The notes beneath the pieces are model-generated. The model was not told where the DNA came from, did not search any database, and was given only the letters and a program-made list of their open reading frames with translations. A stretch of DNA of 64,000 nucleotides from Bacteroidales bacterium (lineage in GTDB: Bacteria; Bacteroidota; Bacteroidia; Bacteroidales; Bacteroidaceae), in contig JALEZQ010000027.1 in the NCBI GenBank assembly GCA_022772475.1, positions 1 through 64,000 of the forward strand. The letters are read 5' to 3'. Of this stretch, positions 9,595 to 19,654 are shown in pieces. The stretch's first letter is position 1. The number at the start of each line of letters is the position of its first letter. The translations under genes were made by a program, and so were the position numbers.

Positions 9595-11047
9595 ACCGCT
9601 TCGCTATCCTGCCTTCCATGCCGATGGCCTGACCATCGTGCTCTATCTGGCCCTCATCGCCTTCGGATGGGTGAGCATCTGCGGCGCCAGCCACGAACTG
9701 GGCGATACGGACTTCCTGGCCTGGTCGTCGCGCTCGGGCAAGCAGATGGTATGGATTGGCCTGGCCCTGACGCTGGGTTTCATCCTCCTCATGACCGACG
9801 ACCGCTACTTCGAGGCGCTCTCGGGCGTGGCCTACTGGCTCATGATGGCCCTGCTCATCGTCACGCCCTTTTTGGCCAAGGACATCAAGGGCTCGCGGTC
9901 GTGGATAAGCCTCGGTGCCGTGAGCCTCCAGCCGGCCGAGTTTGCCAAGTGCGCCACCGCCCTGGCCATAGCGCGCTACATCGGGCGCTTCGGCGTGACG
10001 CTGTCGGACATGCGGTCGCTCATGCGAGCCTCGGCCATCGTCCTGCTGCCCATGGTGCTCATCGTCATGCAGCGCGAGACAGGGTCGGCACTGGTCTATC
10101 TGGCCTTCTTCCTCATGTTCTACCGCGAGGGCATGCCCGGCGGCTTCCTCTTCACCGCCACGGCGGCCATCATCTACTTCGTGGTGTGTCTGCGCTTCGC
10201 CGAAGACCTGATGCCCATGACGCTCACCCCCGTGGGCGAGTACTGCGTCCTGCTGCTGATATGGCTCTTCACCACAGGCATGGCCCGCGTCTATTGTCCG
10301 CATACGCCCCACGCCCGCCGTATGCTGCTGTGGGGCGGCGGTGTCTTTGCCGTGACCTACCTGATGTCGGCCTTCATCGTCCCCATCGACGTCGCCTGGG
10401 GCGGCATCACGGCCTGCGTGGGCTGCGCCGCCTATATGGGCTGGCAGGCGCTGGGCGAGCGCATGGGCCGCTACGCCTTCATCGCCATCTTCGCCCTGGG
10501 CTCCACGGCCTTCCTCTACATGACCGACTATACCCTCAACAACATCCTCGAGCCGCATCAGCAGACGCGCGTCCGTGTTCTGCTGGGCATCGAGGAGAAT
10601 ATCAGCGGCGCGGGCTACAACGTCAACCAGAGCAAAATTGCCATCGGCTCGGGCGGACTCGAGGGCAAGGGCTTCATGAACGGCACGCAGACCAAACTGA
10701 AGTACGTGCCCGAGCAGGACACCGACTTTATCTTCTGCACCGTCGGCGAGGAGCAGGGCTTCATCGGCTCGGCGGGCGTCCTGCTGCTCTTCCTGGCGCT
10801 CATCCTGCGCCTCATCCACCTGGCCGAGCGCCAGAGCAGCAAGTTTGGCCGCGTCTATGGCTACTGCGTACTGAGCATCCTCTGTTTCCACGTGCTCATC
10901 AACGTGGGCATGGTCATGGGCATCATGCCCGTCATCGGCATCCCGCTGCCGTTCTTCAGTTACGGCGGCTCGTCGCTATGGGGCTTCACCCTGCTGCTCT
11001 TCATCTTCCTGCGCATCGACGCGGCCGACCGCTGCCGCCTGCGCTGA
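9584..11047 (+). CDS. rodA: Rod shape-determining protein RodA (SEDS)
   Basis: GSRSWISLGAVSLQPAEFAK, GIPLPFFSYGGSS; overlaps mrdA by 11 nt. Confidence 0.95.
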   Translation: MSDKPLRYPAFHADGLTIVLYLALIAFGWVSICGASHELGDTDFLAWSSRSGKQMVWIGLALTLGFILLMTDDRYFEALSGVAYWLMMALLIVTPFLAKDIKGSRSWISLGAVSLQPAEFAKCATALAIARYIGRFGVTLSDMRSLMRASAIVLLPMVLIVMQRETGSALVYLAFFLMFYREGMPGGFLFTATAAIIYFVVCLRFAEDLMPMTLTPVGEYCVLLLIWLFTTGMARVYCPHTPHARRMLLWGGGVFAVTYLMSAFIVPIDVAWGGITACVGCAAYMGWQALGERMGRYAFIAIFALGSTAFLYMTDYTLNNILEPHQQTRVRVLLGIEENISGAGYNVNQSKIAIGSGGLEGKGFMNGTQTKLKYVPEQDTDFIFCTVGEEQGFIGSAGVLLLFLALILRLIHLAERQSSKFGRVYGYCVLSILCFHVLINVGMVMGIMPVIGIPLPFFSYGGSSLWGFTLLLFIFLRIDAADRCRLR

Positions 11048-11099
11048 CCCCCCACTCTGCATTCGCACCCTCCCCGTTCCACACGGACAATCTCCCGAT

Positions 11100-11543
11100 A
11101 TGAAAAAGAACAACTCCCCCCTGCATGGCAGCAACGTCTGGCTCTTCATCCTGATTATCGCCGCTGCCCTCGCCCTCATCCTTTGGCTGAAATACAGTGC
11201 CGCCAAGCCCGGCGGCGAAGCGGCTGACAATACCGATGCCGACCGGGCTGCGCTCCCCGTGGCCACCCCCGACACGTCGGTGGCGCCGGGCACGCTCCCT
11301 GCCGTCGCCGAAAGCATCACCATAGCCCCCGCCGACGACATCGGCCGCGACAACCGCCCGGCCGACGAAGCGGGAGAAGAGGACGGCTACTGGGATGGCT
11401 ACTACGACGGCATTGCCGGACAGGAAAACAAACCGCACGACGTCACACCCGCCTACAGCAGCCGAAGCCAGCGCGAAACTTACCGCGCCAGTTATGCCAC
11501 CGGCTATGCCCGTGGCTACGAAGAAGGCCAACAAGCCTCTTGA
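11100..11543 (+). CDS. Membrane-anchored hypothetical protein with Gly/Tyr-rich C-terminal repeats
   Basis: single TM (NVWLFILIIAAALALILWL); GYWDGYYDGIAG and YATGYARGYEEG motifs. Confidence 0.7.
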   Translation: MKKNNSPLHGSNVWLFILIIAAALALILWLKYSAAKPGGEAADNTDADRAALPVATPDTSVAPGTLPAVAESITIAPADDIGRDNRPADEAGEEDGYWDGYYDGIAGQENKPHDVTPAYSSRSQRETYRASYATGYARGYEEGQQAS

Positions 11544-11666
11544 GACGGAAGGAAGATTACGACAGCATTGAGCACGTTTACCACGCACAAACGCCCACAA
11601 CACGCAATGTTTCATAAAAAAACGCGCCACATGGTGCAGACACTGCATCAATGCCGGCGAATACCT

Positions 11667-11674
11667 TATCTTTG
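11667..11674 (+). promoter_or_regulatory. -7 box TATCTTTG
   Basis: TAnnTTTG motif upstream of the 11781 CDS. Confidence 0.5.
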
Positions 11675-11780
11675 CAGCACACAGGCGACATACGCCCCTA
11701 CATTCCCCTAACCCCTAACCCCGGGCAGACCGCACGCCACCGAAAAGCAAAGCACCTCCGCCCATAAAGCAAAAACCTGC

Positions 11781-12275
11781 ATGAAAAAATTCTTCCTCAT
11801 CCTGACCATCGCCCTGCTGGCCATCGGCGGCACAGCACAGGCGCAACGCTCGGCCCACGCCTTTGGCGCACACTTCGGCGGTTCTACCATCGACCTGGAG
11901 TATCAGAACCACCGCAGCCAGCAGAGTTTTCTCGACATCACGGCCGGCGTCTTCGACCTTGACAAGGGCTTCTGCGGACAGATGACGTTCAACCGCTACT
12001 TCCGCCAGTGGGCCAACTGGACGCCCGACTTTGCCACGTGGAAATTCTGGGGCGGCCTCGGCGGCGGCCTCGGCTTCTACGACGCCAAGCACGGCGACGA
12101 CGGCTTCTTCTTCGGTCCCGTGGCCGTCCTGGGCTTCGGTTTCACGCTGAAAGACGCGCCGCTGACCTTCGGCATCGACTACCGCCCGATGGTGGCCTTC
12201 AACGTCGGCGACGACTTCTCCATCCTCGACCGCGGCTTCCGCAACCTCGGCGTCACCCTGACCTATCGTTTCTAA
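11781..12275 (+). CDS. Small secreted outer-membrane beta-barrel-like protein
   Basis: signal peptide MKKFFLILTIALLAIGGTAQAQ; alternating aromatic strands; terminal LTYRF. Confidence 0.7.
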   Translation: MKKFFLILTIALLAIGGTAQAQRSAHAFGAHFGGSTIDLEYQNHRSQQSFLDITAGVFDLDKGFCGQMTFNRYFRQWANWTPDFATWKFWGGLGGGLGFYDAKHGDDGFFFGPVAVLGFGFTLKDAPLTFGIDYRPMVAFNVGDDFSILDRGFRNLGVTLTYRF

Positions 12276-12299
12276 ACATCGTCACCCATACCTTATAAC

Positions 12300-12350
12300 G
12301 CACCCCGCCGTATGCTCTGTCCGGGCATACGGCGGGGTGCTTCTTTGCTC
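12300..12350 (+). terminator. Rho-independent-like terminator
   Basis: CACCCCGCCGTATGC...GCATACGGCGGGGTG followed by a T-rich tract. Confidence 0.8.
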
Positions 12351-12525
12351 AATACGGCGCTGTCCGTCTCACCAGGTCGCCAAAACGCCAAAACGACGGC
12401 GAAAGCGCGGCGAATGAGCGGCCGCGCGGCTGTTTCCGGGCGTGGTATATGGTGCGGGCCACAATAATTGATTATATTTGCGTGAAATTTTGAAGCGGGG
12501 GCTTGGCGCTCCCGCCATAGGGTCT

Positions 12526-13314
12526 ATGAAAATCACCATCATTACTGCCACATACAACAGCGCAGCCACGCTCAGCGACACGATGGAAAGCGTCCTCCGA
12601 CAGACCCATCACGACATTGAGCACATCATCGTGGACGGCTGCTCGACAGACGGCACGCTCAGCATCGCCCGCAGTATGGAACCGCGCTACGGGGGCCGCC
12701 TGCGCATCATAAGTGAACCGGACAAGGGGCTCTACGACGCCATGAACAAGGGGCTGCGTATGGCCACGGGCGACGTGGTGGGCCTGCTCAACTCGGACGA
12801 CTTCTACACCGACGACCACGCCCTGGAACGCATTGCACGAGCCTTCGCCGACAACGAGGTGGATGCCGTCTATGGCGACGTCCACTACGTCCATGCCGAC
12901 AACCCCCAACGCAGCGTGCGCTACTACTCGTCGGCCATCTTCCGCCGCAGCCGCATGCGCATGGGCTTCATGCCGGCGCACCCCACCTTCTACTGCCGCA
13001 CCGCCATCTACAAACAGTACGGCACCTTCGACACGTCCTACCGTGTGGCGGCCGACTTCGAGCAGCTGCTGCGCCTGATTTACGTGCACCGCATCCGCAC
13101 GCAGTACCTGCCCTACGACTTCGTCACCATGCGCACGGGCGGCGTCAGCACCTCGGGATGGAAGAGCCATGTGCGCATCATGCGCGACCACCGGCGTGCC
13201 CTCAAGGCCAACGGTGTGCCGTCGAACATACTGCTGCTGTCGCTGCGCTATGTCTATAAGGCTACGGAGGTCATGGCCGGCCTGCTGCACGTCGGGAAGA
13301 ACCGCCGACGCTGA
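12526..13314 (+). CDS. Glycosyltransferase family 2
   Basis: MKITIITATYNSAATLSDTMESVLRQTHHDIEHIIVDGCSTDGT; preceded by TATATTTG. Confidence 0.92.
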   Translation: MKITIITATYNSAATLSDTMESVLRQTHHDIEHIIVDGCSTDGTLSIARSMEPRYGGRLRIISEPDKGLYDAMNKGLRMATGDVVGLLNSDDFYTDDHALERIARAFADNEVDAVYGDVHYVHADNPQRSVRYYSSAIFRRSRMRMGFMPAHPTFYCRTAIYKQYGTFDTSYRVAADFEQLLRLIYVHRIRTQYLPYDFVTMRTGGVSTSGWKSHVRIMRDHRRALKANGVPSNILLLSLRYVYKATEVMAGLLHVGKNRRR

Positions 13315-13445
13315 CCCCTCATGCCGCCACGTGAACCGGCGGCTGTTGTTTCTTCGCGGACCGAAAATAGAGAGGGCGGAGAAACAATAAATGCCCGCTT
13401 CCGGCGTTATATCTATCACAGGCACACAGAGGCCTGCCATTGCCT

Positions 13446-14549
13446 ATGACTTATTTTCTCATATCCTTCCTTGTCAGCCTGGCCTTCACCTTCGTGGGCA
13501 TGCCGCTGCTGCTGCACCTGTGCAAGATAAGAGGGCTCTACGATATGCCCAACGACCGCAAACTGCACAGCAACAAGATTCCGCGTCTGGGCGGCGTATT
13601 CTTCGCGCCGGCCATGCTGCTGGGCCTGATGGCGGCACTGGCGTACATGCTGTGGAACAACGGTAGCCTGCCGACCTTCGGCGGCCCGACGCTGTTCGTC
13701 TCGATTGGTCTGTTCCTCATCTACCTCATTGGCCTGATTGACGACATCTTGGGGCTCAACGCCCGCATCAAGTTTGCGGTGCAGTTCGTCTCGGCCCTGC
13801 TCATGCCGCTGTGCGGCCTGTGCCTGAACAACCTGTACGGCCTCTTTGGCATTTACGAACTGCCGCTGTACGTGGGCTATCCGCTGACGGTGTTCGTCAG
13901 CCTGCTCATCATCAATTCGGTGAACCTCATCGACGGCATCGACGGCCTGGCGGGCTCGCTGAGCCTCATCGCGCTGGGTGCGCTGGCCCTGTTCTTCTAC
14001 GACATCCAGGTGGTCACGTACACCATCATGGCGGGCGGACTGATGGGCTCGGTGCTGGCCTTTCTCTACTACAACATCTGGGGGCGCGTGGAGCGCAATA
14101 CCAAGACGTTCATGGGCGATACAGGAAGCCTCATCCTGGGCTACGCGCTGGCCTTCCTCTGCATCAAGCACGCCATGCACAACCCCGGCCAACTGCCCTA
14201 CCGTCCCGACGCGCTGATGATTTCCTACACGCTGGTCCTCGTTCCCGTCTTCGACCTCATCCGCGTAGCCATCTGCCGGCTACTCCAGGGCAAGTCCATC
14301 TTCCACGCCGACAAGACGCACATCCACCACAAACTCATGGCGGCAGGCCTGACCATGCACCAGGCGCTCATCGCCATCATCGCCCTGTCGCTCTTCTTCA
14401 TCGGCATCAACATGGCCGGCCTGCGCATGGACATGGCCGCACAGTGGATTATCCTGCTCGACATTGCCATCTACTGGGGCATTCTGGCCACGCTCAAGGT
14501 CTGCGAAAGCATCTACAGCAACAGTTTCGGAAAGCAGACCGAACCATAA
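13446..14549 (+). CDS. MraY/WecA-like undecaprenyl-phosphate sugar-1-phosphate transferase
   Basis: DRKLHSNKIPRLGG, NLIDGIDGLAGSL, FMGDTGSLILG, HADKTHIHH motifs. Confidence 0.92.
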   Translation: MTYFLISFLVSLAFTFVGMPLLLHLCKIRGLYDMPNDRKLHSNKIPRLGGVFFAPAMLLGLMAALAYMLWNNGSLPTFGGPTLFVSIGLFLIYLIGLIDDILGLNARIKFAVQFVSALLMPLCGLCLNNLYGLFGIYELPLYVGYPLTVFVSLLIINSVNLIDGIDGLAGSLSLIALGALALFFYDIQVVTYTIMAGGLMGSVLAFLYYNIWGRVERNTKTFMGDTGSLILGYALAFLCIKHAMHNPGQLPYRPDALMISYTLVLVPVFDLIRVAICRLLQGKSIFHADKTHIHHKLMAAGLTMHQALIAIIALSLFFIGINMAGLRMDMAAQWIILLDIAIYWGILATLKVCESIYSNSFGKQTEP

Positions 14550-14565
14550 GATCTTCCCCACAAAT

Positions 14566-14630
14566 GCTACGCGGGCGCATCAGCCTACCTTATACAGGAG
14601 TGCTGATACGCCCGCGTATCGTTGTCTTAT
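14566..14630. terminator. bidirectional terminator-like hairpin between convergent genes
   Basis: TACGCGGGCGCATCAGC...GCTGATACGCCCGCGTA. Confidence 0.75.
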
Positions 14631-14641
14631 AGGGCGGCGTG

Positions 14642-15328
14642 TCAGAGGCCGAGGCCGTCCTTGATGAGGAAGAACAGCATGGGGAGCACCAGCGCCGGCA
14701 GCAGGTTGATGGTCTTGCAGTCTTTGATGTTGAGTACGCCCAGACCGGCGGCCGCGATGAGCACGCCGCCGACGACGGAGGTCTCGGCCACCAGTTCGTC
14801 GGAGATAAAACTCTCCGACATGTGGGCGATGCCGTAGAAGGCCGACTGCCAGAGGAAGACGACGACGCCCGTCACCGCCGTGCCGAAGCCGTAGCTCGAG
14901 GCGATGACGATCATCGTCACGAGGTTGAGCGTGGCACAGGTCATGAGGTAGGTGTTGTCGCCCTTGAGGGCACAGAGCACGGGGCCCATCATCGACAGCG
15001 TGCCGACGCAGCAGAGCAGGATACTGGTGGTGATGCCTTCGGCCAGATTCGAGCCGCCCGACACGCGGGCTGTAGCGCGGTCCATACGCTGGTCGAGACG
15101 CAGCACCGTGCCGATGAGGCCGCCCAGCGCCAGACAGAAGATGAAGAGCACGGGAAACTGCGACTTTTGCATGTTGGCAATGGCCACGTTGACGCCCAGC
15201 ACGAGGGCGGCAAGACCCATGGCGGTGTTGAGCACGGTGATATACTTCTCGCGAATGCCCTTGCGGGCCAGGGCACCGATGGCACAGCCAAGAAAGACGG
15301 CCAGCGCATTGATAAGGATATACAGCAT
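14642..15328 (-). CDS. DUF554 family membrane protein
   Basis: MLYILINALAVFLGCAIGALARKGI...GLIGTVLRLDQRMD; true start at 15328, the longer ORF overlaps the upstream gene. Confidence 0.85.
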   Translation of the reverse strand: MLYILINALAVFLGCAIGALARKGIREKYITVLNTAMGLAALVLGVNVAIANMQKSQFPVLFIFCLALGGLIGTVLRLDQRMDRATARVSGGSNLAEGITTSILLCCVGTLSMMGPVLCALKGDNTYLMTCATLNLVTMIVIASSYGFGTAVTGVVVFLWQSAFYGIAHMSESFISDELVAETSVVGGVLIAAAGLGVLNIKDCKTINLLPALVLPMLFFLIKDGLGL

Positions 15329-15369
15329 AGAGGTTAAGCAGGGAAGGAAGGGGCGTACGTCGCCCGGAC

Positions 15370-16383
15370 TTAGAACTGATAGGGATTCAAGCGACGATAC
15401 CGGTCGTTCATCAGGTTCTCGATGTTGGTGAAGTCGCCCTCCAGGGCCTTGGCGGCCTGCGGACAGAGGCGCAGATAGGCTTTCATATCGTCGGCGGCGC
15501 CGGCATCGTCGTGGAGGTGGCGCTTGACGGCACCGCGGTGCAGGTAGGCTTCGCCAAAGCCTTCCACCTCGCGGCAGGCTTCGTCGTAGGTTTCGAGGGC
15601 TTTTTCCCATTGCGACTGCTGCTCGTAGATGGCGCCGCGCAGCAGGAAGGCTTCGCGACAGAAGGGGTTGGCCTCGAGCACGCCGGCAATGACCTGCAGG
15701 GCGTCGTCGGCGTGCCCCATGGCGGCCAGGGCGCGGGCGTGGAGCAGACACTCTTCTTCGGTGGCTTCGGCATCGTCAGCGAGCAGGGTGGTGTCGGTCA
15801 GGGCTTCCTGCCACTGTCCCATGCTGCCGAGCACCTCGGCGCGCAGTTGGCGGGCCTGACGATAGCCCTCCTCGGCATTGAGGGCCACACACAGTTGGGC
15901 GATGGCTTCGAAGTCGTTGCGCAGGCCGTGTGCGGCGACGGCGGCAAGGTAGTGGCTGCGGGGGTCGTCGGCACAGCGCTCGAGCAGTGTGGCGGCGGTG
16001 GCCTGCATGGCGTCATACTGTCCGACCTTGCCCTCGGTGTCGGCCAGGAGCATCAGCACCTGCATGTCGTCACCGTCGGCCCGGGCCAGCATTTTGAGCA
16101 GGGGCAGCGCGGCGGCATGGTCCTGCCGGCGCAGATAGACCTCGGCCAGCAGCGACGTGGCGCGGCGGTCGTCGGGGCGCAGGGCATGGGCCTGCTCGAG
16201 ATAGGGCGTGGCCATGCACACCTCGTTCATCTGCAGGGCGCGCACGCCGTTGTCGATGAGCATATCGAAGCGACGGTCGTCACGGCGAACTTCAACGTCG
16301 GCGACAGACGCGGTGGCGGCCGGCGCGTCGGCGGCCGGCGCGTCGGCGGCCGGCTGCCCGAAAAGTTTCTTGAAGAATCCCAT
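15370..16383 (-). CDS. Tetratricopeptide repeat protein
   Basis: serial helical repeats such as LEQAHALRPDDRRATSLLAEVYLRRQDHAAALPLL. Confidence 0.8.
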   Translation of the reverse strand: MGFFKKLFGQPAADAPAADAPAATASVADVEVRRDDRRFDMLIDNGVRALQMNEVCMATPYLEQAHALRPDDRRATSLLAEVYLRRQDHAAALPLLKMLARADGDDMQVLMLLADTEGKVGQYDAMQATAATLLERCADDPRSHYLAAVAAHGLRNDFEAIAQLCVALNAEEGYRQARQLRAEVLGSMGQWQEALTDTTLLADDAEATEEECLLHARALAAMGHADDALQVIAGVLEANPFCREAFLLRGAIYEQQSQWEKALETYDEACREVEGFGEAYLHRGAVKRHLHDDAGAADDMKAYLRLCPQAAKALEGDFTNIENLMNDRYRRLNPYQF

Positions 16384-16487
16384 AGTATGTCAGGTCGAAA
16401 AAAGGGAATGACCGGCGTACCGTCCCTGTGCGGAACGGGGCGGACCGTGTCATTCCCTTGTATATAATAGGTATGGATGTAGGGTAA

Positions 16488-17345
16488 TTAACCGTAGATA
16501 ATCTTGCCGTTGGCGTCCTCGTAGGGGGTCATATCCTTGGCATACTGGTTCATGGCGCGCAGGCTCATACCCATGCTCGAGAAACCGCCGTCGTGGAAGA
16601 GGTTCTGCATGGTGACCTTGCGGGTGAAGTCGGAGAAGAGGACTACGCAGTAGTTGGCGCACTCTTCGGCGGTGGCGTTGCCCAGGGGCGACATCTTGTC
16701 GGCGAAGTCCATCATGTTGTCGATGTCCTTGATACCCTTACCGGCCGTGGTGGGCGTGGGCGACTGCGAGATGGTGTTGATACGCACGTTCTTCTCGCGG
16801 CCGTAGATGTAGCCGAACGAGCGGGCGATGCTCTCGAGCATACTCTTGGCGTCGGCCATGTCGTTGTAGCCGAAGAAAGTACGCTGCGAGGCCACGTAGG
16901 TCAGGGCCACTACCGAGCCGCCCTCAGCAATGGCGTCCTGCTTCTTGGCCACCTGGAGCATCTTGTGGAAGGAGATGGCGGAGATGTCGAGGGTCTTCTG
17001 CAGATAGCCGTAGTCCAGGTCGTCATAGGTGCGGTGCTTGCGCACGTTGGGGCTCATGCCGATGGAGTGGAGCACGAAGTCGATCTTGCCGCCGAGCTTC
17101 TCTACGCTCTCGGCGAAGACCTTCTCGAGGTCCTCCACGCTGGTGGCATCGGCGGGGATGATGGGGGCGTTGAGTTTTTCGGACAGTTCGTTGAGTTCGC
17201 CCATACGCAGGGCCATGGGGGTATTGCTCAGGGTGATGACGGCACCTTCCTCGACAGCCTTCTCGGCCACCTTCCAGGCGATGGACTCAGAGTTCAAAGC
17301 GCCAAAGATGATACCGCGCTTTCCTTTCAGCAGATTGTGAGACAT
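16488..17345 (-). CDS. fabI: Enoyl-[acyl-carrier-protein] reductase (NADH)
   Basis: LLKGKRGIIFGALNSESIAWKVA; SMGMSLRAMNQYAKDMTPYED. Confidence 0.95.
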   Translation of the reverse strand: MSHNLLKGKRGIIFGALNSESIAWKVAEKAVEEGAVITLSNTPMALRMGELNELSEKLNAPIIPADATSVEDLEKVFAESVEKLGGKIDFVLHSIGMSPNVRKHRTYDDLDYGYLQKTLDISAISFHKMLQVAKKQDAIAEGGSVVALTYVASQRTFFGYNDMADAKSMLESIARSFGYIYGREKNVRINTISQSPTPTTAGKGIKDIDNMMDFADKMSPLGNATAEECANYCVVLFSDFTRKVTMQNLFHDGGFSSMGMSLRAMNQYAKDMTPYEDANGKIIYG

Positions 17346-17382
17346 AAGAATGTTCCTTTTTATCGTTATTAAAATTGCGGCA

Positions 17383-17414
17383 CAAAATTACAAACTCTGT
17401 GCATACCCGACAAG
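17383..17414 (-). promoter_or_regulatory. fabI promoter candidate (TTG-N20-TAATTTTG)
   Basis: CAAAATTA at 17383-17390 on + (TAATTTTG on -). Confidence 0.5.
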
Positions 17415-17683
17415 GCTTTGCTAGCAAAACTGCACACTGCAGGCCTATCCTGTCCCGTTTCGCTCGTGTTTTGGAAAGTCAAGAGGGCAAAACGTGGACA
17501 ACAACAAGGTAGGCTTTGTTGTCATTGTTGTTCCCGTTGTCGTTTATATTTTGCACACTGTGCGCAAAACGTGAATTTCGCGGCCAATAACGTGAAGCGT
17601 CCTGGGCCGACAAATAGAAGAGAAACGGCGGGACGATGGACGAAAACCGCACAGTTCCCACACTGTATCGGCCACAAAAATTT

Positions 17684-17766
17684 CTGTAAGCGATACAGAA
17701 AATCCTGTAACGCTTACAGTATAGGCCGTATCGCGCCCCCATTGGCGGGCCAACGAGGGCGTTTTT
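17684..17766 (+). ncRNA. candidate structured RNA: long hairpin followed by intrinsic terminator
   Basis: CTGTAAGCG-A-TACAG..CTGTA-A-CGCTTACAG (17684-17719), then CGCCC..TTGGCGGGCCAA..GGGCGTTTTTT (17733-17766) in a 722-bp intergenic region. Confidence 0.4.
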
Positions 17767-18067
17767 TGAGGCCCAAAGGCCGAAAATTTAATAGATTTAA
17801 CCAAAAAGCCACCCTGCCCCGGTGTTGACAGCATAAGCTGTCAAAAACAAACGCGCCATGCTTGCGTTATTTCCGGCCGCGGGGGTGGTCGGTGAATTTC
17901 GCGGGCTCTCTCGAGGTTAACAAATGTGAATAGCATGATTGCACACTCGCAAACGCCGCCATGCTGCGCGTCGTGGTACGAACAGCAGCAAGATGCGCAG
18001 AAAAAGGGGGCGAGGAATGGGCTTGGTATCGTGATAGATTGCTAACTTTGCGGGCAAAATACTAAAC

Positions 18068-19570
18068 ATGATGCGTAAATTCTTACTCCTCCTTGCGGTC
18101 CTTGCCGCCAGTGTGTCACTCTCTGCCCAGACGGCGCAGCCCAAGCGCGAATTTCGCGGTGCGTGGATCCAGATTATCAACGGCCAGTTTCAGGGCATGT
18201 CGCGCAGCGCCATGCAGGCCGAACTCACCCGCCATCTCGACGCCATGCAGCGCTGCCATATCAACGCGGTCATGTTTCAGGTGCGCGGCGAGGCCGACGC
18301 CTTCTACGCCAGTCCCTACGAGCCGTGGTCGCGCTTCCTGACGGGCACGCAGGGCAAGGCGCCCAACCCCTACTGGGACCCCCTGGCATGGATGGTGGAC
18401 GAGTGTCACCGCCGCGGCATGGAGCTGCACGCGTGGATCAACCCCTTCCGCGCCAAGACCAAGGGCACGACCATGCTTAGCCAAAAGCACTACGTCGTGC
18501 AGCACGGCGACCGCTGCTTCAGCTACGACGGTCTGATGCTGCTCGACCCCGCACTGCCCGAAAACCGCGCCTACATCTGCCGCGTGGCCGCAGACATCGT
18601 GCGCCGCTACGACGTGGACGGCCTGCATATCGACGACTACTTCTACCCCTATCCCGTGGCGGGCCTGCCCATCCCCGACGACGCCTCGTTTGCCAAGTAC
18701 AACAACGGCATGACGGACCGTGCCGAATGGCGCCGCCAGAATGTGAACCGCTTCATCGCACAGTTGCACGACTCCATCCACGCGGCCAAGCCCTGGGTGA
18801 AATTTGGCATCTCGCCCTTCGGCATCTACCACAACCAGACCAACGGCACGAAGGTGCCGGGCAGCGCCACGAAGGGTCTGCAAAACTATGACGACCTCTA
18901 CGCCGACATCCTCTACTGGGTGAACCAGGGGTGGGTAGATTACAACGTGCCGCAGGTCTATTGGGAGATTGGCCACGCCGTGGCCGAGCACGAGACGCTG
19001 GTGCGCTGGTGGGCACGCCATGCCGCCAACCGTCCGCTGTTCATCGGACAGGACGTGGAGCGCACGGCCCGCGCTGCCGACAAGACCAACCCGCAGCAGC
19101 ACCAGCTGGGCGCCAAAATGCAGTTGGCCCGCTCGCTGCCGAGCGTCGGCGGTGCCTGCTGGTGGTACTCCGCCGCCCTGGCCCGCAACGAGGGCAACAT
19201 TGCCAACGCCCTGGCCGGCCACTACTACAGCCGCCCTGCCCTGCAGCCCCTCATGCCCTTCATCGACGACAAGGCGCCGGGCAAACCGCGTAAAGTCAAG
19301 GCGCTGTGGATGCCCGAGGGCTACTACCTGTTCTGGACAGCGCCCAAGGCGCGCACGGCCATGGACGAGGCACGCACCTACGCCATCTACCGCTTTGCCA
19401 AAGGCGAGAAAATCAACATCGACGACGCCTCGCACCTCGTAGCAACCACCGACAAGACGTTCTACGCCTTGCCCTACGAGGACGGCTCGCAGCGCTACAC
19501 CTACGTCGTCACCGCCCTGGACCGTCTGAGCAACGAATCGAAGCCGGTCAAGGAGAAGGTCAAACTCTGA
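18068..19570 (+). CDS. GHL10 / glycoside hydrolase family 10-like secreted protein
   Basis: signal peptide; REFRGAWIQ...NAVMFQVRGEADAFY...DGLHIDDYFYP; C-terminal FnIII-like region. Confidence 0.88.
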   Translation: MMRKFLLLLAVLAASVSLSAQTAQPKREFRGAWIQIINGQFQGMSRSAMQAELTRHLDAMQRCHINAVMFQVRGEADAFYASPYEPWSRFLTGTQGKAPNPYWDPLAWMVDECHRRGMELHAWINPFRAKTKGTTMLSQKHYVVQHGDRCFSYDGLMLLDPALPENRAYICRVAADIVRRYDVDGLHIDDYFYPYPVAGLPIPDDASFAKYNNGMTDRAEWRRQNVNRFIAQLHDSIHAAKPWVKFGISPFGIYHNQTNGTKVPGSATKGLQNYDDLYADILYWVNQGWVDYNVPQVYWEIGHAVAEHETLVRWWARHAANRPLFIGQDVERTARAADKTNPQQHQLGAKMQLARSLPSVGGACWWYSAALARNEGNIANALAGHYYSRPALQPLMPFIDDKAPGKPRKVKALWMPEGYYLFWTAPKARTAMDEARTYAIYRFAKGEKINIDDASHLVATTDKTFYALPYEDGSQRYTYVVTALDRLSNESKPVKEKVKL

Positions 19571-19654
19571 CGCTCACGCTGACTGCGACACTTCCGAACA
19601 ATTCCCCCACACGGAAAAATCCACCACACACCTCCACTCACACCACATACTCGC

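Noticed and set aside
15329-15751. Upstream extension of the DUF554 ORF
   Set aside because: Overlaps the TPR gene in another frame; family N-terminus (MLYILINALAVFLG) begins at 15328.
17418-17834. ORFs in the 722-bp fabI/GHL10 gap (136 aa +, 96 aa -, 87 aa -)
   Set aside because: No domain, low-quality composition, overlapping on both strands and disrupted by hairpin/terminator structure.
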